NCBI GenBank assembly: GCA_965200525.1
Contig: OZ241368.1
Coordinates: forward strand, 5,146,001 to 5,210,000
Source: JANNPJ01 sp965200525
GTDB lineage: Bacteria > Actinomycetota > Actinomycetes > Actinomycetales > Kineosporiaceae
Direction: 5' to 3'
Length of the DNA stretch: 64,000 nt
A model generated the notes under the pieces. That model worked only from the letters and a program-made list of their open reading frames with translations, made no database searches and was not told where the DNA came from. Made by a program: the position numbers and the translations under genes. How positions within the stretch are numbered: position 1 is the first letter of the stretch; the number at the start of each line of letters is the position of its first letter. Positions 49,662 through 58,740 of the stretch are shown here, in pieces.

Positions 49662-51062
49662 TCAGCCGCCCAGAACCGTGAACAGGTCGGTGTGGTCGTT
49701 GGTGCCGAGCACCGACAGCCCACCCGGGCCGGCCGCCCAGACCGGCACGACCGTGCCGGTGTGCTGCTGGCTCGGCGGCGCCGCCACCGGGGCGTTGCCG
49801 GCGCCACCGAAGCCGGCGGTGCCGTAGGTCAGGCTGAGGGTCTGCCCGTCCTTGGTCAGCAGGTTGGTCGAGTAGCCGGTCGGCAGGCCCGAGCCGGTCG
49901 CGTCCTCGGACACGATCTGGCTGGTGTGGCCGTGGTCGGCGGTCACCACGACCAGCGTGTCGGAGTGCTTGCGCTGGTAGTCCAGGGCGACGCCGATCGC
50001 CTTGTCGAAGGCGACCGTCTCACCGATCTGGCCGCAGGCGTTGGTGGCGTGGTCCTGCTTGTCGATCGAGGCCCCCTCGACCTGGAGGAAGAAGCCCTTC
50101 TTGTTCTCCAGCAGGCTGATCGCCTTCGAGGTCAGGTCGGCCAGGCTCGGCTCGGTCGCCGGCCGGGTGCCTTCGGTGCAGGCGGCGGCCGGGTTGCCCT
50201 TGCCCGTGGCCGCGCCCGGGCCGGTCCACTCCAGGGACATGTTGCCGGTGTTGAACAGGCCCAGCACCGGCTTGCTCGAGCTCTTGAGCGCGCTCAGGCC
50301 GGCGGCGTCGGTGACGTACTGGAAGCCCTTGGCCTGGGCCGCGGCGACCACGGTCTTGCCGGCGTCGGGGCCCCCGGTGATCGGCTGCAGGAACCGGGCC
50401 CGGCCGCCACCGAGCAGCACGTCGATCTTGTGGTCGACCTCCTGCTCGGCGATCGAGCCCAGTCCGCCCGCGGCCTTGGTCTCGGTGGCGCAGTTGGCCA
50501 TGTCGGCCGGGCCCTGGCAGCCGCGCAGCGAGATGTGCGAGGCCAGGACGGCCGGCGTGGCGTCGGTGATCTCGGCGGTCGAGACGTTGCCGACCTTGAG
50601 GCCCCGCTTCTGGGCCTTCTCCAGCACGGTCGTGTAGTTGGTGCCCGGCACCGAGATGGCGGTGCTCGGGCCCTGCGAGATGCGCTCGTCGATCGTCTTC
50701 TTGCCGGTCGCCCACGACGACCCGGTGGATGCCGAGTCGGGGTCGTAGTCGGGCAGGTACGGCGCCGCCGTTCCCGGCTTGACCGACCAGGTGGTGTCGA
50801 ACCCGGTGAACGGCATCCGATCGACGTTGAGCTTGTTCTGCACACCCTGGTAGTACCGGGCCGCGGTGATCTCCTGGGTGCCCATGCCGTCACCCAGCAG
50901 GAAGATTACGTTCTTCGGGCTGTGGTTGTGCAGGGCCTGGGCGAAGGCGCTGTCGTCACCGCTGTGGCCGTCGGAAGAGAAGGCCACGGTGGCCGATCCG
51001 ACTCCGATCAGAGCCAGGGCGGTGGAAGCCGCCCCGATCGTCAGGGCACGCGTGCGCTTCAT
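49662..51062 (-). CDS. phoA: Alkaline phosphatase (PhoA family), secreted
   Basis: 466 residues with a signal peptide (MKRTRALTIGAASTALALIG). Metal ligand Asp in 'NVIFLLGDGMGTQE', nucleophile Ser in 'DSASTGSSWATGKKT', ligands in 'FLQVEGASIDKQDHATNA', 'VVTADHGHTSQ' and 'QQHTGTVVPVWA'. Hydrolyses phosphate monoesters outside the cell, supplying phosphate that the PiT transporter at 4070 could import. Start ATG 51062 after AAAGG. I could not confirm a PHO box upstream. Confidence 0.93.
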   Translation of the reverse strand: MKRTRALTIGAASTALALIGVGSATVAFSSDGHSGDDSAFAQALHNHSPKNVIFLLGDGMGTQEITAARYYQGVQNKLNVDRMPFTGFDTTWSVKPGTAAPYLPDYDPDSASTGSSWATGKKTIDERISQGPSTAISVPGTNYTTVLEKAQKRGLKVGNVSTAEITDATPAVLASHISLRGCQGPADMANCATETKAAGGLGSIAEQEVDHKIDVLLGGGRARFLQPITGGPDAGKTVVAAAQAKGFQYVTDAAGLSALKSSSKPVLGLFNTGNMSLEWTGPGAATGKGNPAAACTEGTRPATEPSLADLTSKAISLLENKKGFFLQVEGASIDKQDHATNACGQIGETVAFDKAIGVALDYQRKHSDTLVVVTADHGHTSQIVSEDATGSGLPTGYSTNLLTKDGQTLSLTYGTAGFGGAGNAPVAAPPSQQHTGTVVPVWAAGPGGLSVLGTNDHTDLFTVLGG

Positions 51063-51273
51063 GGTGAGCCTTTCGTCCGTCCGAGGGTTCGACCCGGCGC
51101 ACGCTAACTACTGAGAGCAGACATGAGGTGTACCTAAGTTGGCTCACCGATGACATCTGACGCCGGAGCGGCCAACGGCTCTCCCGCCCGTCCCACCAGG
51201 CCCGACAGGCGCGTGGCAGGACCCGCAGCCGGGCCGGGTGGCCGGATCGGCGCGGGCACGATAGGAACCGGGG

Positions 51274-53064
51274 GTGCTTCGTTCCTTCGCCAGCTCGCTG
51301 ACCCGCTCGCTGACCGGCAACCTGACCGACGCCGCCACCATCCGGAAGGTGGCCCGGCAACGGTTCGGCTGGACCAAGCTCCACCCGGGGCAGCTGGCCG
51401 CGGTCCGGGCCTTGCTCAAGGGCAGGGACGTGCTGGTGGTGATGCCGACCGGTGCCGGCAAGTCGGCCGTGTACCAGCTGGCCGGGTTGCTGATCGATGG
51501 GCCGACCGTCGTCGTCTCGCCGCTGATCGCCCTGCAACGCGACCAGCTGGCTGGCCTGGCCGCCCGCGACGAGAAGAACGGCACCGCGAAGAACGCCAAG
51601 GCCCGCAAGAGCGACAAGGCCACGCTGGCCGCGGTGGCGGTCAACTCGGCCCAGGGTGCGGCGGTGACCAGCCAGGCTTGGGAGTCGCTGCGCACCGGGG
51701 ACGCCGAATTCGTCTTCCTGGCGCCCGAACAGCTCGCCCACGATGCCGTCGTCGACAAGCTGGCCCAGGCCGGGGTCAGCCTGCTGGTGGTCGACGAGGC
51801 GCACTGCGTGTCGGCCTGGGGTCACGACTTCCGACCCGACTACCTGCGGATCGGCGACGTCGTCGAGCGGCTGGGCCGGCCACTGGTGGTCGCGCTGACC
51901 GCGACCGCGGCCCCGCCGGTGCGGGCCGAGATCGTCGAGAAGCTGCGGATGCGCGAGCCGGCCCAGATCATCCAGGGTTTCGACCGGCCCAACCTGCGGC
52001 TGACGGTCGAGCGTTTCACGGACGCGCGGCGCAAGCAGGCGGCCGTGATCGAGTCGGTGCTGGCCCAGCCGGGCTGCGGGCTGGTCTACACCGCCACCCG
52101 CAAGGACACCGAGAAGTACGCCGAGCAGCTGAGCGCCAAGGGCCGCACGGCCAGCCCGTACCACGCCGGCATGAAGGCGGCCGAGCGCGAGCGGGTGCAC
52201 GCCGGGTTCCTGGCCGGCGAGATCGAGGTCGTGGTGGCCACCTCGGCCTTCGGCATGGGGATCGACAAGCCGGACGTGCGGTTCGTCGTCCACGCCGACG
52301 TCAGCGAGTCGATCGATTCCTACTACCAGGAGATCGGCCGGGCCGGCCGGGACGGCGCCCCGGCGCTGGCCACCTTGCTCTACCGGTCCGAGGACCTCGG
52401 GCTGCGCAACTTCTTCGCCTCCGGCGGCGGTGACCCGGAGGTGCTGGCCACGGTGGCCGGCGCGGTGCGCAAGCACACCAAGCAGGACGGGCCCGCGGAA
52501 CCGTCCGCGCTCAAGGACGAGCTGCAGCTCTCCCACACCCGCCTGACCAACGCGGTCAACCTGCTCGAGCAGGCCGGCGCGGTCGACGTCGACGGCCTGG
52601 GCCGGCTGCACTACACCGACCAGAAGCTGGCCGTGCCGACCGCGGTGACCCAGGCCGAGCAGGTGGCCGAGGCGCACACCCGGGTGGACCGGTCCCGGGT
52701 GGAGATGATGCGTGGCTTCGCCGAGACCGACGGCTGCCGGCGGCAGTTCCTGCTCGGCTACTTCGGTGAGGAACTGCCCGAGCCCTGCGGCAACTGTGAC
52801 ACCTGCTCGGCCCGCGAGGCGCGTGCGGCCGAAGGGGCCGGGGCGGCGGCCGGTGGCGGGGCCCGGCCGGTGGACTCGACGGCCCTGGGCGAGGCCGAGC
52901 GGGACTACCCGCTGAACGCCGCCGTCACGCACCGGGAGTGGGGGCCGGGGGTGGTGATGCGGCACGAGAGCGACCGGATCACTGTGCTTTTCGAGCAGGT
53001 CGGCTACCGCACCCTGGCCCTGAGGGCGCTGCGCGGGGACGACGGGCTGCTGGTCCGGACCTGA
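51274..53064 (+). CDS. RecQ-family ATP-dependent DNA helicase
   Basis: 596 residues. Motif 0/I: 'FGWTKLHPGQLAAVRALLKGRDVLVVMPTGAGKSAVYQ'; Walker B 'LLVVDEAHCVSAWGHDFRPDY' (DEAH); motif III 'ALTATAAPPVR'; motif VI 'QEIGRAGRDG'. The zinc-binding RQC part is 'GCRRQFLLGYFGEELPEPCGNCDTC'. The C-terminus ends in an SH3-like 'REWGPGVVMRHESDRITVLFEQVGY'. Unwinds 3'-tailed DNA in repair. An unusual Lys/Ala-rich insert lies at about residues 95-120. GTG 51274. Confidence 0.93.
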   Translation: MLRSFASSLTRSLTGNLTDAATIRKVARQRFGWTKLHPGQLAAVRALLKGRDVLVVMPTGAGKSAVYQLAGLLIDGPTVVVSPLIALQRDQLAGLAARDEKNGTAKNAKARKSDKATLAAVAVNSAQGAAVTSQAWESLRTGDAEFVFLAPEQLAHDAVVDKLAQAGVSLLVVDEAHCVSAWGHDFRPDYLRIGDVVERLGRPLVVALTATAAPPVRAEIVEKLRMREPAQIIQGFDRPNLRLTVERFTDARRKQAAVIESVLAQPGCGLVYTATRKDTEKYAEQLSAKGRTASPYHAGMKAAERERVHAGFLAGEIEVVVATSAFGMGIDKPDVRFVVHADVSESIDSYYQEIGRAGRDGAPALATLLYRSEDLGLRNFFASGGGDPEVLATVAGAVRKHTKQDGPAEPSALKDELQLSHTRLTNAVNLLEQAGAVDVDGLGRLHYTDQKLAVPTAVTQAEQVAEAHTRVDRSRVEMMRGFAETDGCRRQFLLGYFGEELPEPCGNCDTCSAREARAAEGAGAAAGGGARPVDSTALGEAERDYPLNAAVTHREWGPGVVMRHESDRITVLFEQVGYRTLALRALRGDDGLLVRT

Positions 53065-53080
53065 GCCCGCCTCAGCGGGC
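53065..53080. terminator. Bidirectional hairpin between convergent genes
   Basis: GCCCGC-CTCA-GCGGGC right after the helicase stop and overlapping the stop of the hydrolase. Confidence 0.5.
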
Positions 53081-53974
53081 CGGCTGCCGGGCGGTGACCG
53101 CGTCGATCTCGTCGAGGAAGCTCGCCCAGAGCTCCTCCGGCAGGTTGTGGCCCAGGCCCGGGTAGCTGACGAACCGGGCGCCGCGGATCCGGCGGGCCGT
53201 CTGCCGGCCACCGCGGAGCCGGACGATCGGATCGGCCTCGCCGGAGAGCACCACGGTCGGGGCGCTGACCGCCGACAGCGGCGGCGGCTTCTGGGCCCGA
53301 CCGGCCGCGAGCTGGCGCTGGGTCGAGTTCGGGTCGCGGGGGCTGCGGTCGTGACTGATCGTCGCCGCCTGCCGGGCCCAGTCCTCGGCGAACGGGTAGC
53401 CCGGCGAGGCGACCGCGCGCGAGAGCCGGACCAGGTGTTCGATCTCGCCGCCCCGGGTGCCGTCCGGCCGGAGCCGGGCCGTCTTCAGGGCGGTGGCGAA
53501 CTTCAGGTAGCCCAGGGTGCGCAGCAGGCCCGCGTCGACCGGCAGGCACTGGGTCAGGATCAGGGACCGGACCCGGTCCGGGTGCAGTGCGGCCAGGGCC
53601 TGGGCCAGGGCCGCGCCCATCGACCCGCCCATCAGGTGGGCGCTGTCCCAGCCGACGGCGTCCAGCACGGCCCGGGTGTCGTCGAGCAGGTCGAGCCCGG
53701 TGTAGGCGGGCCGGCCGCGGCCGAACAGGGCCAGGAGCGGGTGCGCCGCGGCGGCCCCGGCGAACTTGGTCGACAGGCCGGTGTCGCGGTTGTCGAACCG
53801 GACCACGGCGAACCCGCGCTCGACCAGCCGGTCGATGAAACGGTCCGGCCACCAGACCATCTGGAAGTCCAGGCCCATGATCAGCAGGAGCGGTTCGCCG
53901 GTCGCCGGGTCGCCGAAGGTCTCGTAGGCGATCTCGACGTCACCGTTGCGGGCGTACTGGATCTGCGCTGCCAC
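53072..53974 (-). CDS. Alpha/beta hydrolase
   Basis: 300 residues from GTG 53974 (GGGAG nine bases upstream; an upstream ATG at 54007 is less likely). Oxyanion region 'PLLLIMGLDFQMVWWPDRF', 'VVRFDNRDTGLS', nucleophile elbow 'AHLMGGSMGAALAQ' (G-x-S-x-G), acid in 'VVLSGEADPIVR' and catalytic His in 'SYPGLGHNLPEELW'. Hydrolase/lipase fold; substrate unknown. Confidence 0.9.
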   Translation of the reverse strand: MAAQIQYARNGDVEIAYETFGDPATGEPLLLIMGLDFQMVWWPDRFIDRLVERGFAVVRFDNRDTGLSTKFAGAAAAHPLLALFGRGRPAYTGLDLLDDTRAVLDAVGWDSAHLMGGSMGAALAQALAALHPDRVRSLILTQCLPVDAGLLRTLGYLKFATALKTARLRPDGTRGGEIEHLVRLSRAVASPGYPFAEDWARQAATISHDRSPRDPNSTQRQLAAGRAQKPPPLSAVSAPTVVLSGEADPIVRLRGGRQTARRIRGARFVSYPGLGHNLPEELWASFLDEIDAVTARQPAR

Positions 53975-54081
53975 AACCCGTCTCCCCGTCCGCCACTTTC
54001 TGTGCATTCTAGGGGAACATTGTGTGACGTCGGTCCGGTAATTCGGTGGAGCTGGGGCCGCCCGGCTCCTACCGTTCCGAC

Positions 54082-54636
54082 ATGAGTCCTGCCGTCACCA
54101 TCCGGCCGCTTCGACCCGGCCATCCGGGGGAGCGCTCGGCCGCCCGTGCCGTCCTGACCGAGTCGTTCGGCCGGCCGGCGGTGGCCGACCTGGCCGAGGC
54201 CCTGCGGGACGCCCGGCCCGCCAACGCCGCCCTCTCGTTCGTGGCCGAGAACGGCGAAGGCCGGGTCGTGGGCCTGGTCCAGCTCTCGACGTCCTGGCTC
54301 GACGCGCCGTCCCGGGTGGTGGAGGTGCTGGTGCTGAGCCCGCTGGGAGTCGCCGGCGATCATCAGGGGCAGGGGATCGGTGGCCGGCTGGTCGAGCACG
54401 CGGTGCGGGTGGCGACCGCGGCCGGCGCCCCGCTGATTTTTCTGGAGGGCGATCCGCGCTACTACGCCCGATTCGGCTTCCGAAAGGCCAGCGGGCTCGG
54501 GTTCGGCTCGCCGTCGGTCCGGATCCCGGACGCCGCCTTTCAGGTGATCGTCCTGCCGGCCCACCGGCCCGAGATGAGCGGTGCTCTGGCCTACGCCGAC
54601 CCCTTCTGGGCCTTCGACTGCGTCGGGCTCAGATGA
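54082..54636 (+). CDS. GNAT-family N-acetyltransferase
   Basis: 184 residues, ATG 54082. 'EVLVLSPLGVAGDHQGQGIGGRLVEHAV' contains the acetyl-CoA pyrophosphate-binding Q/R-x-x-G-x-G/A loop. 'APLIFLEGDPRYYARFGFRKASGLG' is the YhbS-type C-terminal signature. The substrate is unknown. Its last 46 bases overlap the convergent MFS gene. Confidence 0.9.
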   Translation: MSPAVTIRPLRPGHPGERSAARAVLTESFGRPAVADLAEALRDARPANAALSFVAENGEGRVVGLVQLSTSWLDAPSRVVEVLVLSPLGVAGDHQGQGIGGRLVEHAVRVATAAGAPLIFLEGDPRYYARFGFRKASGLGFGSPSVRIPDAAFQVIVLPAHRPEMSGALAYADPFWAFDCVGLR

Positions 54637-55973
54637 TCCTGAACCGGGCTGCCGGTCGGGTCCAGGTCCAGATCCGGGCCGGGGTTCGGACTCGCGATCG
54701 GCCGGGCCGCGGGCACCAAGGCCAGCGCCGGGATCAGCAGGATCGGGACCACCAGCAGGGCCTTCAGCACGCCGTAATGGTTGCCGAGCAGCCCGACCAG
54801 TGGCGGCCCGGCCAGGAAGGCGGTGTAGCCGAGGACTGCGACCACGCTCACCCGGGCCGCGGCCCGGCTCTCCTCGTCGGCGGCCGCGCTCATCCCGACC
54901 GGGAAGCCGAGCGAGGCCCCCAGGCCCCACAGGGCGACGCCGACCAGGGCCAGGGCCAGGCTGCCGGCGTAGATCGCCAGTGCCGCGCCGGCCGCGGCCA
55001 GCAGCATGGTGGCCAGCAGGACCGGAACCCGGCCCCAGCGGTCCAGGGCCACCGTGCCCACGGTCCGCCCGGTGGTCATGGCGGCGACGAAGACGCCGAA
55101 CACGACGGCCCCGGTGGCGTTGCTGACCTTGTAGCCGTCGACGAACGCGACCGCCAGCCAGTCGTTGGCGGTGCCCTCGGTGAAGGCCACGACCAGCACC
55201 AGCAGGCCGATCAGCAGGGTGCGCGGTTCCAGCCAGGCCTGCAGCACGCCACTGCGCCCCGGCGCGGCCGGCGCGCCGGGTTCCGAGCCCGGGACGGCGG
55301 TGGAGTGGTCCAACTCGGTGTCGATGACGTCGGTGGCGTCGATCGGCCGGCCGCCGACCCAGCTGCCGGCCAGGTACGAGCGCAGCGCGAACAGGGTGCC
55401 GGCCAGCTCGATCACCGCGATCACGCTCAGATGGACGCCGATCGGCAGGCCGACGTGCGAGGACGCCGCTCCCAGGGCCGCCCCGGTGACCGTGCCGATG
55501 CTCCAGGCCGCGTGGAAGCGCGGCATCACCGTCCAGCCGAGCTGGCGCTCGACGGCGGCCCCCTCGACGTTCATCGCCACGTCGCAGGTGCCCGAGCCGT
55601 AGCCGAGGGTGAACAGGCCGATCGCCGTCACCGGCACCGACTCGAGCACGCCGGTCGCGATGCCGATCACGACCAGGCCGATCGCGACCAGGGTCGTCCC
55701 CACCGTCACGATCCGGGCTGTGCCGAACCGGTGGCAGATCGCCCCGGCGGTGGTCAGGGCCAGCACCGCCCCGGCCGACATGGCCAGCAACAGCAGGCCG
55801 AGCCGGCCCGCGGGCAGGTCGAGGGCCTCCTTGGCGGTCGGGATCCGAGCGAACCAGGTGGCGACGGCCAGACCGTTGAGACCGAACGTCACCGCGGTCG
55901 CGTTGCGGGCGGTCACGACCGGCGCCGGCACCCGGGCCCGGGCGGCGGCGTTCGGCGACGACAGCGATGACAC
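54591..55973 (-). CDS. MFS transporter (sugar/fucose-permease-like group)
   Basis: 460 residues from GTG 55973 (GAGGAG upstream). 'TFGLNGLAVATWFARIPTAKEAL' and 'LGLLLLAMSAGAVLALTTAGAICHRFG' open the first half; 'DVAMNVEGAAVERQLGWTVMPRFHAAWSIGTVTGA' is typical of the group. About twelve TM helices. The next gene (LacI family) diverges from it and may regulate it. Confidence 0.87.
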   Translation of the reverse strand: MSSLSSPNAAARARVPAPVVTARNATAVTFGLNGLAVATWFARIPTAKEALDLPAGRLGLLLLAMSAGAVLALTTAGAICHRFGTARIVTVGTTLVAIGLVVIGIATGVLESVPVTAIGLFTLGYGSGTCDVAMNVEGAAVERQLGWTVMPRFHAAWSIGTVTGAALGAASSHVGLPIGVHLSVIAVIELAGTLFALRSYLAGSWVGGRPIDATDVIDTELDHSTAVPGSEPGAPAAPGRSGVLQAWLEPRTLLIGLLVLVVAFTEGTANDWLAVAFVDGYKVSNATGAVVFGVFVAAMTTGRTVGTVALDRWGRVPVLLATMLLAAAGAALAIYAGSLALALVGVALWGLGASLGFPVGMSAAADEESRAAARVSVVAVLGYTAFLAGPPLVGLLGNHYGVLKALLVVPILLIPALALVPAARPIASPNPGPDLDLDPTGSPVQDHLSPTQSKAQKGSA

Positions 55974-56141
55974 GGCGGTGGGCTCCTCGGCGGGGGGAAG
56001 ATCGACGGTACGTGGGCATCGTGCCTTGTGGAAGCGGTCCCAGCGCAAATGTCAGGCGCGTTCGGGGCACCGGTCGTGTCAGGATGGAAAGCGGGATCCG
56101 GTCGGCGAGGTCCGCGCGCCCGGCGCCGCTGGAGGAATGCC

Positions 56142-57125
56142 ATGTCTGAGCCGGTACGAGCCGCGACCATCGACGACGTGGCGACCGCGGCCGGGGTGTC
56201 GCGCTCCACCGCGTCCCGGGTGATGTCGGGAGCCGGATCGTCGTCCACCAGTGCCGGTGTTCGGGTCCGCTCGGCCGCCGAACGGCTCGGTTACGTGCCC
56301 AATCCGCTGGCCCGGGCCCTCGCCCGGGGCGTCGGTACCCGCGTGGTGCTGGCCGTCTCGGCCGTCTCTCCGGACGTGCACGACGAGTACCTGGGCCTGG
56401 TGATGGGTGGGGTGGCCGAGGTCTGCGCACCGGAGGGGGTCGGGGTCTCGGCGCAGTGGCTGCCGCTGGACGCCCCCGAGGCCTCGCTGGCTCGGTTGGC
56501 CGAGGACCGCGGCGTGCGCGGCGTCGTCCTGATCAACACCACCGACCGCGTGCTGGACGCCGTGCCGCCGGGGTTACTGGGCCGGATCGCCTCGATCGGG
56601 ATCGGGTCGGACACCGTGCCGGCCATCGACGTCGACAACGCCGGAGCGGCCCTGGCCGTGATCAGCCATCTCTACCTCTCCGGCCGGCGTCGGATCGCCA
56701 TGATCACCGGCCCCGACTGGCTGCCCTGCACTCGGCGTCCGCTCGAGGCTTACCGGTCGGTGATGCGCTCGGCCGGGCTGGGCGACCGGATCGTTGCGGG
56801 CGACTTCACCGCGGCCAGTGGCCAGCGGGGGGCGCTGGAGATCCTGCGCCGCTGGCCCGACACCGACGCGATCTTCGGGATCTGCGACGCGACGGCGTTG
56901 GGGGCGCTCTCGGCCCTGCGTGGTCTGGGCGTCGAGGTGCCGGCGGACGTCGCGGTCGCGGGATTCGACGACATCCCGTTCGCCGCGCTCAGCGCCCCGG
57001 CCCTGACCACGGCCACCCACCCGGTGCGGCAGATCGCGGCGGCGGCGGCCGAGGCGGTGCTCGACCGGACGGCGGCCCGGCCGGCCTCCTACCCCTCCCG
57101 GCTGGTGCTGCGGGAGAGCGCATGA
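56142..57125 (+). CDS. LacI-family transcriptional regulator
   Basis: 327 residues, ATG 56142 after GGAGG. HTH 'TIDDVATAAGVSRSTASRVMSG' with hinge 'AAERLGYVPNPLARALARG', then a periplasmic-binding-protein fold ('GVRGVVLINTTDRVLDAV', 'DVAVAGFDDIPFAAL', 'TTATHPVRQIAAAAAEAVLD'). Binds an operator and a sugar-type ligand. It is divergent from the MFS gene, which is the likely target. Confidence 0.93.
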   Translation: MSEPVRAATIDDVATAAGVSRSTASRVMSGAGSSSTSAGVRVRSAAERLGYVPNPLARALARGVGTRVVLAVSAVSPDVHDEYLGLVMGGVAEVCAPEGVGVSAQWLPLDAPEASLARLAEDRGVRGVVLINTTDRVLDAVPPGLLGRIASIGIGSDTVPAIDVDNAGAALAVISHLYLSGRRRIAMITGPDWLPCTRRPLEAYRSVMRSAGLGDRIVAGDFTAASGQRGALEILRRWPDTDAIFGICDATALGALSALRGLGVEVPADVAVAGFDDIPFAALSAPALTTATHPVRQIAAAAAEAVLDRTAARPASYPSRLVLRESA

Positions 57126-57218
57126 ATTGGTGGGCCGGAACCGGCGATCCAGCGACACCGGGCATCCGTATTGTCCGGGAATGATGCGAACCGGGGCCAA
57201 GCTTCGTACGATCATGCC

Positions 57219-57473
57219 GTGACCTCGGAACTAGCGGACATCGTCGCGCGCAACATCCGGCTCGAGCGTAGTCATCGCCGGTGGAAGCAGGAGCAGCTGG
57301 CTGAGCGGCTCGGCTGGGGGCCCGCGGTGATCACCGCGCTCGAGGCCGGCACCCGGCGGGTCAACATGGACGACCTGCCCGCGTTGTGCCGGGTGTTCGG
57401 CATCTCTTTGAGCCGGCTGATCGACGGGGCCGATCCCGACGATCTGGCCGCCCTGGGCCTGCCCGTCACCTGA
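57219..57473 (+). CDS. Small XRE-type HTH protein (84 aa)
   Basis: GTG 57219 with TACGAT seven bases upstream, suggesting a leaderless mRNA. 'NIRLERSHRRWKQEQLAERLGWGPAVITALEAGTRRVNMDDLPALCRVFGISLSRLI' is a complete HTH_3 domain with nothing else. Likely repressor; target unknown. Confidence 0.82.
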   Translation: MTSELADIVARNIRLERSHRRWKQEQLAERLGWGPAVITALEAGTRRVNMDDLPALCRVFGISLSRLIDGADPDDLAALGLPVT

Positions 57474-57654
57474 GTGGGCCGAAAGTCGTTCACCGATGCG
57501 GGGGATACGGCTGTGTGAATCGCGTTACCCGAGCCGGGCGGGGCTGGGCTGTGGGGGTGAGGCTTCGTGACTGCTGGTGAAACATGCCCGACGCCACGTT
57601 GTGACTGTGGACGTACTGGGGCATAGACAACTCCTGACCCGGTATAAAGAAACG

Positions 57655-58692
57655 GTGACCGCCCCCCGCCGAGCACCAGCCAGGCCTGTGACCCTTGACG
57701 AGGTGGCGCGGGTCGCCGGCGTTTCCCGGGCCACGGTGTCCCGTGTGGTCAACGGCGTGGCCACGGTCGACGAGAGCATGCGCCGCACCGTCGAGCGCGC
57801 GATCAGCACCACCGGCTACTTCCCCAACCGGGCCGCCCGCTCGCTGGTCACCCGCCGGGCCGGCTCGATCGCGCTGCTGCTGCCCGAGCAGAGCCGGATG
57901 CTGGGCGACCCGTTCTTCGTCCGGGTGGTCAGCGGCGTGATGAGCGTGCTGCGCCCCAGCGGGGTCCACCTGGTGCTGATGATGGCCGACCCGCGCAGCG
58001 GCGACGGCTCCGGCACGCCCGACCAGGTGGTCAGTGACCTGCGCCAGGGCCGGCTGGACGGCGTCATCCTGATCCACACCATGCACGAGGACCCGCTGCC
58101 GGGCATCCTGATCGAGGACCACCTGCCGGTGGTGCTCTCGGGCCGGCCCGAGCACCCGATGTCGATCAGCTACGTCACCGTGGACCAGATCTCCGGCGGT
58201 GCCCTGGTCGCCGATCACCTGGTCAGCCGGGGCTGCACGAAGATCGCCACGATCTCCGGCCCGCTGGACACCCCGGCCGGGCAGGACCGGCTCAACGGCT
58301 TCCGCGACGCGATGCTGGGCCACGGCTTTCCCGACGTGGTCACGGTCGAGGGCGAGTTCACCTGGGAGAGCGGCGCGGCGGCGATGGAGCAGCTGCTGAC
58401 CGAGCTGCCCGACGTGGACGGCGTCTTCATCGCCTCCGACCTGATGGCCAACGGCGCCCTCTCGGTGCTGCGCCGCCACGGCCGGTCGATCCCCGGCGAC
58501 GTCGCCGTCGTCGGCTTCGACGACAGCAGCGCGGCCCTGGCCTGCGACCCGCCGCTGACCACGGTCCGCCAGCCGGTGGAGGACATGGCCGCCGAGATGG
58601 CCCGCCTGCTGCTACGCCAGATCGAGCGCTCGGACGCCCCGCACGCCTCGGTGGTCTTCGAGCCGACCCTGGTGATCCGCGAATCGGCCTGA
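57655..58692 (+). CDS. LacI-family transcriptional regulator
   Basis: 345 residues from GTG 57655; TATAAA lies seven bases upstream, so a leaderless transcript is likely. HTH 'TLDEVARVAGVSRATVSRVVNG' and hinge 'AISTTGYFPNRAARSLVTRRAGSIALLLPEQ'. Effector domain 'RLDGVILIHTMHEDPL', 'VTVDQISGGALVADHLVSRGCTKIATISG', 'VAVVGFDDSSAALACDPPLTTVRQPVEDMA'. No obvious target gene next to it. Confidence 0.92.
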   Translation: MTAPRRAPARPVTLDEVARVAGVSRATVSRVVNGVATVDESMRRTVERAISTTGYFPNRAARSLVTRRAGSIALLLPEQSRMLGDPFFVRVVSGVMSVLRPSGVHLVLMMADPRSGDGSGTPDQVVSDLRQGRLDGVILIHTMHEDPLPGILIEDHLPVVLSGRPEHPMSISYVTVDQISGGALVADHLVSRGCTKIATISGPLDTPAGQDRLNGFRDAMLGHGFPDVVTVEGEFTWESGAAAMEQLLTELPDVDGVFIASDLMANGALSVLRRHGRSIPGDVAVVGFDDSSAALACDPPLTTVRQPVEDMAAEMARLLLRQIERSDAPHASVVFEPTLVIRESA

Positions 58693-58740
58693 CCCGAACC
58701 TGACCCGAAGTTGCCCGCGGGGCGCAATAGAGTCCTGCGC

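Noticed and set aside
51063..51150. PHO box upstream of the alkaline phosphatase
   Set aside because: GGTACACC-like words are present but no convincing pair of 11-bp direct repeats.
53881..56430. 849-codon minus-strand frame
   Set aside because: Pro/Arg/Gly-rich and out of frame with the MFS and alpha/beta hydrolase genes that have clear motifs.
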